Shown here in pieces: positions 45,401 through 55,809 of a DNA stretch of 64,000 bases. The stretch is from Zea mays. Its lineage: Eukaryota > Streptophyta > Magnoliopsida > Poales > Poaceae. The position numbers were made by a program, and so were the translations under genes. Below the pieces are notes generated by a model that made no database searches, was not told the origin of the DNA, and was given only the letters and a program-made list of their open reading frames with translations. The stretch is taken from assembly GCF_902167145.1 (NCBI RefSeq), contig NC_050098.1, positions 30,064,501 to 30,128,500 of the forward strand, written 5' to 3'. How positions within the stretch are numbered: position 1 is the stretch's first letter; every line of letters begins with the position of its first letter.

Positions 45401-45867
45401 ACTCATTTTTTTTTCCCTTTTTGTTTTATTTTGAATTCTTTCTCTCTTTTTTTTGTTTTAAATTTAAACCTACTATTTGAATTCGAAATTGATTTGCATA
45501 TCTCATAGATCATGAGTACCAAATAGAAATACTAATTTAGGGATATATTTATATTTATTTATAGTTATTTTTATTTATATGTAATACTCCTTTCTTGTTT
45601 TCTCATTTCAAATTCCAAATTCAAATTTAGGTTTTAATCACAATCTTCAACTCATTATCTTCAACATTATATTGTTATTAATGTTATTGTTTTTAGTATT
45701 CAATGCACAAACAAAGCTCCAATATGATGCATGGTTTAGTAGCATATCTTTTATTTGTTTTAAATATGGCATTTACAAGTGATGGCATGTAGATATAACA
45801 CAAACACATAAATAAAAGAAAATAACTTTTCTCCTATTATATTATCTTCTACAAATTGGGTGTTACA
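42452..45867 (-). repeat. 5' LTR of the LARD
   Basis: 3416 bp, apparently identical to 37656-41071, adjacent to the PBS. Confidence 0.93.
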
Positions 45868-47860
45868 GTACTGCTCACAAAAATGTGCAACACGAGATCT
45901 AGTGGTTACCCCCTTATGAATGTCGCCGAGGATGGTGTCGACGGGGTGATCTCGTTGGATTGCTTGGTGGACTCTTGGGTGTGGCGATCTTTGTTCTTCA
46001 TCCTCCTTGTCTTGATCATTTGCATCTCCCCCTTGATCATTGCCGTCATCTTGAGGTGACTCATCTTCTTGATCTTTACCTTCATCAACTTGAGCCTCAT
46101 CCTCATTTTGAGTTGGTGGAGATGCTTGCGTGGAGGAGGATGGTTGATCTTGTATATTTGGAGGCTCTTCAGATTTCTTAGGACACACATCCCCAATGGA
46201 CATGTTCCTTAGCGCGATGCACGGAGCCTCTTCATCACCTATCTCATCAAGATCAACTTGCTCTACTTGAGAGCCGTTAGTTTCATCAAACACAACGTCA
46301 CAGGAAACTTCAACTTGTCCAGAGGACTTGTTAAAGATTCTATATGCCCTTGTGTTTGAATCATATCCTAGTAAAAAGCCTTCTACAGTCTTAGGAGCAA
46401 ATTTAGATTTTCTACCACTTTTAACAAGAATAAAGCATTTGCTACCAAAGACTCTAAAATATGAAATATTGGGCTTTTTACCGGTTAGGAGTTCATATGA
46501 TGTCTTCTTGAGGATTCGGTGTAGATATAACCGGTTGATGGCGTAGCAGGCGGTATTGACCGCATCGGCTCAAAATCGATCCGAAGTCTTGTACTCATCA
46601 AGCATGGTTCTTGCCATGTCCAATAGAATTCTATTCTTCCTCTCTACTACACCTTTTTGTTGTGGCGTGTAGGGAGAAGAGAACTCATGCTTGATCCCCT
46701 CCTCCTCAAGGAAGCCTTCGATTTGTGAGTTTTTGAACTCCGTTCCGTTGTCGCTTCTAATCTTTTTGATCCTCAAGCCGAACTCATTTTGAGCCCGTCT
46801 TAAGAATCCCTTTAAGGTCTCTTGGGTATGAGATTTTTCCTGCAAAAAGAATACCCAAGTGAAGCAAGAATAATCATCCACAATAACTAGACAGTACTTA
46901 CTCCCGCCGATGCTTATGTAAGCGATCGGGCCGAATAGATCCATGTGTAGGAGCTCCAGCGACCTGTCAGTCGTCATGATGTTCTTGTGTGGATGATGAG
47001 CACCGACTTGCTTTCCTGCTTGGCATGCGCTACAAATCCTGTCTTTCTCAAAATGAACATTTGTTAATCCTAAAATGTGCTCTCCCTTTAGAAGCTTATG
47101 AAGATTCTTCATCCCAACATGGGCTAGTCGGCGGTGCCAGAGCCAACCCATGTTAATCTTAGCAATTAAGCATGTGTCGAGTTCAGCTTTATCAAAATCT
47201 ACTAAGTATAGCTGACCCTCTAACACTCCCTTAAATGCTATTGAATCATCACTTCTTCTAAAGACAGTGACACCTACATCAGTAAAAAGACAGTTGTAGC
47301 CCATTTGACATAATTGCGAAACGGAAAGCAAATTGTAATCTAAGGAATCTACAAGAAAAACATTGGAAATTGAATGGTCAGGAGATATAGCAATTTTACC
47401 CAATCCTTTGACCAAACCTTGGTTTCCATCCCCGAATGTGATGGTTCATTGGGGATCTTGGTTTTTCTCGTAGGAGGAGAACATTTTCTTCTCCCCTGTC
47501 ATATGGTTTGTGCACCCGCTGTCGATGATCCAACTTGAGCCCCCGGATGCATAATCCTACAAAACAAGTTTAGTTCTTGACTTTAGGTACCCAAAAGGTT
47601 TTGGGTCCTTTGGCATTAGACACAAGAACTTTGGGTACCCAAACACAAGTTTTTGACCCCTTGTGCTTGCCCCCAGCATATTTGGCAACTACCTTGCCGG
47701 ATTTGTTAGTTAACACATAAGATGCATCAAAAGTTTTAAATGAAATGTTATGCTCATTTGATGCATTAGGAGTTTTCTTCTTAGGCAACTTGGCACGGGT
47801 TGGTTGCCTAGAACTAGATGTCTCACCCTTATACATAAAAGCATGATTAGGGCCAGAGTG
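45868..47860 (-). pseudogene. Sirevirus integrase (N-terminal half of pol)
   Basis: On the minus strand the GAG-pre-integrase H2C2 zinc motif includes HRRLAHVGMKNLHKL and CSACQAGKQ. The integrase core has LHMDLFGPI, KKIRSDNGTEF and GVVERKNRILLDMAR, so the DDE triad is intact. A TGA at 46570-46572 follows SDRF and interrupts the frame, consistent with a Trp codon decaying. Additional stops occur near 47410-47570. After the core comes an acidic Asp/Glu/Gln-rich linker (45900-46280) that runs up to the LARD target site. Confidence 0.87.
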
Positions 47861-47899
47861 AGACTTCCTAGAGTGAATTCTCCTAATTTTGCTCTCGGG

Positions 47900-50190
47900 A
47901 TAACCGACAGGGTATAAAATGTAACCCTCGTTATCCTAAGGTATGGGAGCCTTGCCCTTAACAAAGTTGGACAATTTCTTAGGAGGGGCATTAAGTTTGA
48001 CATTGCCTCCCTGTTGGAAGCCAATGACACCCTTAATGCCAGGACGTCTCCCACTATAAAGCATACTACGAGCAAATTTAAATTTTTCATTTTCAAGTTC
48101 ATGCTCGACAATTTTAGCATCTAATTTTTGCTATATGATCATTTTGTTGTTTCATAAGAGCCATGTGATCATGAATAGCATTAATATCAACATCTCTACA
48201 TCTAGTGCAAATAGTGACATGCTCAGTGGTAGATGTAGAGGGTTTGCAAGAATTAAGTTCAACAATCTTAGCACGCAATATATCATTTTATCCCTAAGAT
48301 CGGAGATTGTAATATTGCAAACATCAAGTTTTTTAGCCTTAGCAAGCAATTTTTCATTTTCATTTCTAAGGCTATCAAGAGTAATGTTTAATTCTTCAAT
48401 CTTAGCAGGCAAATTATCATTATCATTTCTAAGATTAGGAATTGAAACATCACAAACATTTGAGTCAACCTTAGCTAACAAATTAGCGTTCTCATTTCTA
48501 AGGTTGTCTATAGTTTCATGGCAAGTGCTTAGCTCACTAGATAGTTTTTCACATTTTTCTACTTCTAGAGCGTAAGCATTTTTAACCTTAACATGCTTCT
48601 TGTTTTCTTTAATAAGGAAGTATCATCTTTTTCATGAATAGCACTTATCAATTCATTTAATTTTTCTTTTTGTTGCATGTTTAGGTTGGCAAAAAGGGTA
48701 CGCAAATTATCCTCCTCATCACTAGCATTATCATCACTAGAGGACTCATATTTAGTGGAGGATTTGGATTTAACCTTCTTCTTTTTGTCGTCCTTTGCCA
48801 TGAGGCACTTGTGGCCGACGTTGGGGAAGAGAAGTCCCTTGGTGACAGCGATGTTAGCGGCGTCCTCGTCGGAGGAGGAGTCGCCAGAGCTTTCGTCGGA
48901 GTCCCACTCGCGACAAACATGGGCATCGCCGCCCTTCTTCTTGTAGTACCTTTTCTTCTCCTTTCTTCTCCCCTTCTTGTCGTTATCCCTGTCACTATCA
49001 CTTGATAATGGACATTTAGCTATAAAGTGACCGGGCTTACCACACTTGTAGCAAACCTTCTTGGAGCGGGGCTTGTAATCTTTCCCCCTCCTTTGTTTGA
49101 GGATTTGGCGGAAGCTCTTGATGACGAGCGCCATTTCCTCATTGTCGAGCTTTGAGGCGTCGATTGATTGTCTACTTGATGTAGACTCCTCCTTCTTCTC
49201 CTCCGTTGCCTTGAATGCAACCGGTTGTGCTTCAGATGTGGAGGGATCATCTAGCTCATTGATTTTCTTTGAGCCCTTGATCATATACTCAAAGCTCACA
49301 AAATTCTCGATTACTTCCTCGGGAGTCATTAGTGTATATCTAGGATTGCCACGAATTAATTGAACTTGAGTAGGGTTAAGGAAAATAAGTGATCTAAGAA
49401 TAACCTTAACCATTTCGTGGTCATTCCACTTTTTGCTCCCGAGGTTGCGCACTTGGTTGACCAAGGTTTTGAGCCAGTTGTACATGTCTTGTGGCTCTTC
49501 CCCTTTGTGAAGCCGGAAGCGACCGAGCTCCCCCTCGATCGTTTCCCGCTTGGTGATCTTGGTTAGTTCATCACCTTCGTGCGCGGTCTTGAGCATGTCC
49601 CAAACTTCCTTGGCGCTCTTCAATCCTTGCACCTTGTTATACTCCTCTCGACTTAGAGAGGCGAGGAGTATAGTTGTGGCTTGGGAGTTGAAGTGCTCGA
49701 TTTGGGCCACCTCGTCCTCATCGTAATCCTCATCGCCTACGGATGGTACCTATACACCAAACTCAACAACATCCCATATACTTTTGTGGAGTGAGGTTAG
49801 GTGAAACCGCATTAAATCACTCCACCTAGCATAATCTTCACCATCAAAGGTTGGTGGTTTGCCTAATGGGACGGAAAGTAGAGGCGTATGTTTAGGAATG
49901 CGAGGGTAGCGTAGGGGGATCTTACTAAACTTCTTGCGCTCATGGCGCTTAGAAGTTACGGAGGGCACGTCGGAGCCGGAGGTGGACGATGATGAAGTAT
50001 TGGTCTCGTAGTAGACCACCTTCCTCATCTTCTTTTTCTTGTCGCCACTCCGATGCGACTTGTGGGAAGAGGCTTTCTTCTCCTTCCCTTTCCCCTTTTT
50101 GCGGGACTCTTCCGATGAAGCCTTCATGTGGCTTGTAGTGGGCTTGTCGCCGGTCTCCATCTCCTTCTTGGTGTGTTCTCCCGACATCAC
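47900..50190 (-). pseudogene. Sirevirus gag with CCHC and coiled-coil tail
   Basis: The start ATG is at 50190. The N terminus is Lys/Ser-rich. A stop at 49750-49752 interrupts the capsid shortly after PPTFDGEDYARWSDLMRFHL, and the same frame resumes to 48565. The capsid part has LLASLSREEYNKVQGL and ELGRFRLHKGEEPQDMY; the knuckle is CYKCGKPGHFIAKC (near 49030). The C-terminal extension (48120-48660) is a long predicted coiled coil with repeated LRNENxxLLAK-like heptads, a known Sirevirus gag feature, and carries frameshifts. Confidence 0.87.
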
Positions 50191-50218
50191 TTCGAGCGGT
50201 TAGGATCTAATGAAGCAC

Positions 50219-50233
50219 CGGGCTCCAATACCA
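50219..50233 (-). other. Altered primer-binding site of the Sirevirus
   Basis: The minus strand reads TGGTATTGGAGCCCGG where TGGTATCAGAGC is expected, with CA to TG inside the tRNA-complementary part. It lies next to the 5' LTR at 50236. Confidence 0.7.
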
Positions 50234-50235
50234 AT

Positions 50236-51524
50236 TGAAAGTCGCCTAGAGGGGGGTGAATAGGGCGAATCTGAATATTACAAAGTTAATCACAACTACA
50301 AGCCGGGTTAGCGTTAGAAATATAAAACGAGACCGAAAGAGGTCCCAAAAACAAATCACGAGCGAATGGGAAGTGTGACACAAGGATTTGTTTTATCGAG
50401 GTTCGGTTCTCTCAAACCTACTCCTCGTTGAGGTGGTCACAAAGATCGGGTCTCTTTCAACCCTTTCCCTCTCTCACACGGTCCCTCAGACCGAGTGAGC
50501 TTCTCTTCTCAAATCAATTGGGAATCAAACTTCCCGCAAGGACCACCACACAATTGGTGTCTCTTGCCTTGCTTACAAATGAGATGATCGCAAGAAAGAA
50601 TGAAAGAAGGAAGCAATCCAAGCGCAAGAGCTCAAAAGAACACAACAAATCTCTCTCACTTAACACTAACGCTTTTGTGGAATTGGGAGAGGATTTGATC
50701 ACTTGGGTGTGTCTAGAATTGAATGCTAGAGCTCTTGTAAGTGGTTGGAAGTTTGAAAACTTGGATGACTTGAATGTGGGGTGGTTGGGGGTATTTATAA
50801 CCCCAACCACCAAACTAGTCGTTTGGCTACTGTCGCATGGCGCACCGGACAGTCCGGTGCACCACCGGACACTGTCCGGTGCGCCAGCCACGTCACCAGG
50901 CCGTTGGGTTCCGACCGTTGGAGCTCTGACGTGTGGGCCCGCCTGGCTGTCCGGTGGTGCACCGGACAAGTCCTGTAGACTGTCCGGTGTGCCACCCGCG
51001 CGTGCTCTGCTCCTCTGCGCGCGCTGGCGCGCATTTAATGCGTTGCAGTCGACCGTTGGCGCGAAGTAGTCGTTGCTCCGCTGGCTCACCGGACAGTCTG
51101 GTGTGCACCAGACATGTCCGGTGAATTATAGTGGAGCGGAAAAATCCGAAGCTGGCGAGTTTAGAGTCGCTCTCCTCTGGGGCACCGGACACTGTCCGGT
51201 GGTGCACCGGACACTCCGGTGAATTATAGCGAAGCGCCTCTGAAAATTCCCGAAGGTGTGAAGTTTGGCTTGGAGTCCCCTGGTGCACCGGACACTGTCC
51301 GGTGGTGCACCGAACAGTCCGGTGCGCCAGACCAGGGAGCACTTCGGTTATCCCTTGCTCTTTTTGTTGAACCCTTCTCTTGGTATTTTTATTGGCTTAG
51401 TGTGAACCTTTGGCACCTATTTAACTTATAGACTAGAGCAAACTAGTTAGTCCAATTATTTGTGTTGGGCAATTCAACCACCAAAATCAATTAGGAAAAT
51501 AGGTGTAAGCCTAATTCCCTTTTA
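50236..51524 (-). repeat. 5' LTR of the Sirevirus
   Basis: 1289 bp, paired with 34029-35294. It is longer by one extra palindrome-containing stretch near 51290-51320. Confidence 0.93.
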
Positions 51525-51526
51525 GA

Positions 51527-54500
51527 CCTCTTCTGCAGGCGAACTCAAAGCCTGAGGAAAACCTCGCGGTGCCCGCGAACGAAGCTCAAGCCGCGACCTC
51601 TATGCGGCCGACTGAAGAAACCAAAAGAATCAATCTTGGGTTCACTGATGAACGCAAAACCGCCATCATCAGCTCCAGCCTGGATGACAAATAGGAAGGC
51701 ACGCTCGTCCAGTTCCTGCAAGATAACTGAGACATATTTGCATGGCAACCTGCGGATATGTCGGGAGTCCCATGAGAACTGGCCGAGCACAAATTAAAGG
51801 TCTACCCCCAGGCGAGGCCGATTCGGCAAAAGTTGCGTTCGCCCGACAAGAGAGAGGACATCCGCGCTGAGCTGGCTCGCTTGGTCGCGGCTGGATTTAT
51901 TAGAGAGGTGTTACATCCCGAGTGGTTAGCCAACCCTGTTCTTGTACTCAAAAAGAATAAAGTGGATTGGCGCATGTGCGTCGACTATACGGATCTCAAC
52001 AAACACTGTCCAAAGGATCCCTTCGGGCTTCCTAGGATAGATCAGGTGGTAGATTCCACCGCTGGATGTTCTGTGTTATCCTTCTTGGATTGCTACTCTG
52101 GGTATCATCAGATTAGCCTGGCGAAAGAAGACGAGGAAAAAACAGCATTCATCACTCCATTCAGTGCTTTCTGCTATACCTCCATGTCGTTCGGCCTCAA
52201 AAACGCTAGAGCGACTTATCAAAGAGTTATTTAAACATGCTTAGCCGATCACTGGGGCAAGCGTGTGGAAGCTTATGTGGACGATGTGGTAATCAAAACA
52301 GAAAATTCGGAAAATTTCATTGAAGATTTACAGCTGGTTTTCAACAGTCTACGGCGATATCGATGGAAGCTTAATCCCAAAAAATGTGTTTTCGGGGTAC
52401 CAGCAGGAAAGTTACTCGGGTTTATTGTCAGCCACCGGGGAATTGAAGCTAATCCAGAAAAGATCGAAGCTATCATGAGGATGGAGGCATGGTGGTCACA
52501 GAAGAAAGTTCAAAGACTTACCGGATGTATGGCAGCCCTGAGCAGATTTATATCCAAGCTGGGAGAAAAAGGCTTACCATTTTATAAGTTACTCAAGAAG
52601 GTGGACAAGTTTCAGTGGACTTCAGAAGCACAGGAAGCCCTAGATGCATTGAAAAAGTTCTTGACGACACCACCAGTGCTGAAACCACCGCGTCAAGCCA
52701 CGCCGACTCAACCAGCTGAAGATCTGCTGCTATATATCTCTTGCACGACTCACGTTGTGAGCACCGCGTTGGTAGTCGAGCGAGCAGAAGAAGGACATGC
52801 ATACCCAGTACAGAATCCTATTTATTTCATCAGTGAAGTTCTGGGTCCCTCGAAGAAGAAATACCCTCAAGTCCAGAAGCTATTATACGCAGTACTTCTA
52901 ACTGCACGCAAGCTCCGTCACTACTTCGACGACCACAAAGTCATAGTAGTCACTGGATTTCCGATAGGAGATATTCTTCACAACAAAGAAGCCATCGGGA
53001 GAATAGCCAAGTGGGCCTGCGAGCTAGGATCTCATGACATTGAATTTCGACCTCGCACTGCCATTAAAACTCAAGCACTGGTTGACTTCGTACTGGAGTG
53101 GACCAAACAACAAGTACCAGATAACCCAGAAACTGCAGAAGTATGACGAATGTATTTTGATGGCTCGTTAAAGCTACATGGAGCAGGCGTAGGGATCCTC
53201 TTTACCGCACCTAGAGGCGAGCACCTCAGATATGCCCTTCAGTTGTTATTTCCAGCCTCTAACAATGCAGCAGAATATGAAGCTCTGATTCATGGACTGA
53301 ACATTGCTATATCACTGGGCATCAAGAGACTGATGGTATATGGAGATTCTCTGGTAGTCATAAGTCAGATAAACAAAGAATGGGATTGTTCGAGCGATTC
53401 CATGGGAAAATACTGCACTGTCGTCCGGAAACTAGAAGACAAATTTGAAGGTCTGGAATTTCACCATGTAGAGAGAGATCGAAACACGACGGCTGATGTA
53501 TTGTCCAAGCTAGGATCCAGTAGAACTCAGGTCCCACCTGGAGTTTTTGTTCAAGAAATATTACACCCAAGCATCTCACTGGATCGGGCAGAAGAATGTA
53601 ATACTCTGAGCCAACCAGAGTCAGATTCTAATGACTGGAGGGGGCCGATCATCAAATATATAAAGAATGAGGAGGAGCCAGATGACAAGAATACAGCCGA
53701 GCGCATCGCAAGACAATCGGCTCACTATACACTCATTGGGGAAATACTATATAGAAGGGGCGCATCAGGAGTCCTTATGAAATGCATACTCTCAGCTACT
53801 GGAAAGCAACTTCTAAATGAGGTCCATGCTGGGCAATGCGGAGTACACGCAGCATCCAGGACCCTGGTTGGGAAGGTCTTCAGGTCAGGTTTTTACTGGC
53901 CAACAGCAAAGAGTGATGCGGCCGAGTTAGTCCAGAGGTGCGAAGCCTGCCAATACTTGTCAAAACAGCAGCATCTACCGGCATAGCATCTGCAGACCAT
54001 ACCCATAACCTAGTCGTTTGCATGCTGGGGATTGGATATGATCGGGCCTTTCAAGAAAGCTCAAGGAGGATACACTCATGTACTAGTGGCTATCGATAAA
54101 TTCACTAAATGGATAGAGTTCAAACCCATCGCTTCTCTAACTTCAGCTAAGGCAGTGGAATTCATACAAGATATAATATTCAGGTTCGGGATACCGAATA
54201 GCATCATAACTGCCCTAGGATCCAACTTCACCAGTTCAGAATTCTTCGATTTCTGCGAGCAAAAGAGCATTCAGATCAAATATGCCTCGGTGGCACATCC
54301 AAGAGCCAACGGGCAAGTAGAAAGAGCCAACGAGATGATATTAGAAGCACTCAGAAAGAAAGTCTTCGACAAGAATGAGAAGTTCGCAGGAAAGTGGATC
54401 AGAGAATTGCCATATGTAGTTTGGAGCCTGAGAACTCAACCCAGCCGAGCTCTGCATGAAATACCCCCTTCTTTATGGTTTATGGTTCGGAGGCAGTGCT

Positions 54501-54873
54501 ACCTGCCGATCTCAAGTTTGAGGCACCAAGGTTAATCTTTGATAACATAGCAGAAGCTGAAGCTACTAGGCTGGAGGACGTTGACGTACTCAAAGAAGAG
54601 CGACTGAATACGGTGATTCAATCAGCGCGATACCAGCAAACTCTGAGGCGCTATCATGATAAGGCCATGCGGCATCGATCCTTCGTAGTGGGAGATCTTG
54701 TCCTCCGCCGAATTCTAACGGGGGAGGGGCAGCATAAATTGTCACCTCTATGGGAAGGACCATTCACAGTAGCAGAAGTCACTCGGCCGGGATCATATCG
54801 CCTCACTCAGATGGACGGAACGGAAATTGGGAACTCATGGAACATAGAACATCTCAGGAAGTTCTACCCGTAG
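51527..54873 (+). pseudogene. RT, two RNase H domains and integrase of the Tat element, degenerate
   Basis: One frame with stops near 51677, 51725, 51773, 52232, 53144, 53984 and 54011, then a frameshift near 54475. RT: WRMCVDYTDLNKHCPKDPFGLP and AYVDDVVIKT (near 52275). A first, degenerate RNase H/tether follows (about 52600-53100). A second RNase H starts at MYFDGSLKLHGAGVGI with conserved acidic residues (NNAAEYEAL, YGDSLVV, NTTADVLS); a duplicated archaeal-like RNase H is characteristic of Tat. Integrase: zinc motif HAGQCGVH...CEACQ, core LDMIGPF, ANGQVERANEMI. The second catalytic Asp position reads ITALGSNF, Ala instead of Asp. Its C terminus ends at EHLRKFYP. It is non-functional. Confidence 0.88.
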
Positions 54874-54975
54874 CTACATCACAGAGGCTCTCGGAACGAC
54901 GATGTATTCTGTAAATTGAGAAAAATATCATCAATAAAAGGTTTCAAAGGCACTCAGATTGTTCACTGTCAATTC

Positions 54976-55600
54976 GCACGCTTACTTAACTCGGGGTGAC
55001 CACTATGCCCTACTAACGGAGCAATCGGCTTAAGTCGGCAATGACTTAAGGCGGTGCGACATGCTCACGCTTACTTAACTCGGGGTGACCACTATGCCCT
55101 ACTAATGGAGCAATCGGCTTAAGTCGGCAATGACTTAAGGCGGTGCGACATGCTCACGCTTACTTAACTCGGGGTGACCACTATGCCCTACTAACGGAGC
55201 AATCGGCTTAAGTCGGCAATGACTTAAGGCGGTGCGACATGCTCACGCTTACTTAACTCGGGGTGACCACTATGCCCTACTAACGGAGCAATCGGCTTAA
55301 GTCGGCAATGACTTAAGGCGGTGCGACATGCTCACGCTTACTTAACTCGGGGTGACCACTATGCCCTACTAACGGAGCAATCGGCTTAAGTCGGCAATGA
55401 CTTAAGGCGGTGCGACATGCTCACGCTTACTTAACTCGGGGTGACCACTATGCCCTACTAACGGAGCAATCGGCTTAAGTCGGCAATGACTTAAGGCGGT
55501 GCGACATGCTTCATGCTTATCTAAACTCGGGGCGACCACTATGCCCTACTAGCGGAGCAGTCGGTTTAAGTCGACGATGATTTAAATTGGCACTGCACGC
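54976..55600. repeat. 89-bp tandem array downstream of integrase
   Basis: Six near-identical 89-bp units begin at 54981, 55070, 55159, 55248, 55337 and 55426 (CTTACTTAACTCGGGGTGAC). A diverged seventh begins at about 55515. Each unit contains CTTAAGTC-GGCAAT-GACTTAAG, a perfect 8-bp stem with a 6-nt loop. The only unit-to-unit change I noticed is in the second copy (ACGGAGC to ATGGAGC). Confidence 0.93.
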
Positions 55601-55809
55601 TTGGCACGTTCGCAATCACCCATCTTAGGGCAACTTCTGTGCCCCATGATGAAATTTCGAAACCATCACACTACATTTACTTCTACAAATGTAGATACTA
55701 TTGAATTCTAAACAATGGGAAAACAATAGTAGAGTTCAGTACTAAAAGGTGTCCTCTAACAAAACATCCAAGCACATTAACCACGCGTTCAAAGCATGCA
55801 ATTTTTTTC

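Larger units (their letters stand above)
37656..45867 (-). mobile_element. LARD: non-coding gypsy-type element with 3416-bp LTRs
   Basis: LTRs 37656-41071 and 42452-45867, both 3416 bp; TSD GTACT at 37651-37655 and 45868-45872. The offset of 4796 bp is constant along the LTRs and all stretches compared are identical, so insertion is very recent. The internal domain is only 1380 bp and has no open frame of note, so the element depends on proteins supplied in trans. PBS and PPT positions show minus orientation. The LTR shares a diverged block with the chromovirus at 2813-12326 (38260-38640 against about 3580-3900 reversed), which points to a Del/Tekay-type helper. Confidence 0.93.
34029..51524 (-). 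mobile_element. Sirevirus Ty1/copia retrotransposon (Ji/Opie-type), interrupted by a LARD
   Basis: LTRs 34029-35294 (3') and 50236-51524 (5'); TSD GACCT at 34024-34028 and 51525-51529. Without the nested element the copy is about 9.3 kb, right for Ji/Opie. On the minus strand the order is LTR, PBS, gag with CCHC and long coiled-coil tail, integrase, RT, RNase H, multiple polypurine tracts, LTR. The right end of the 5' LTR has decayed from CA to TA. The LTRs differ at roughly 34 positions in the first 1 kb compared by eye, plus a 22-23-bp length difference from a palindrome-associated indel. Coding regions contain several single stops. Confidence 0.93.

Noticed and set aside
54976..55600. Regular repeat array that might suggest CRISPR or a satellite
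   Set aside because: Whole 89-bp units repeat without unique spacers, inside a plant retrotransposon. It is an ordinary tandem array.
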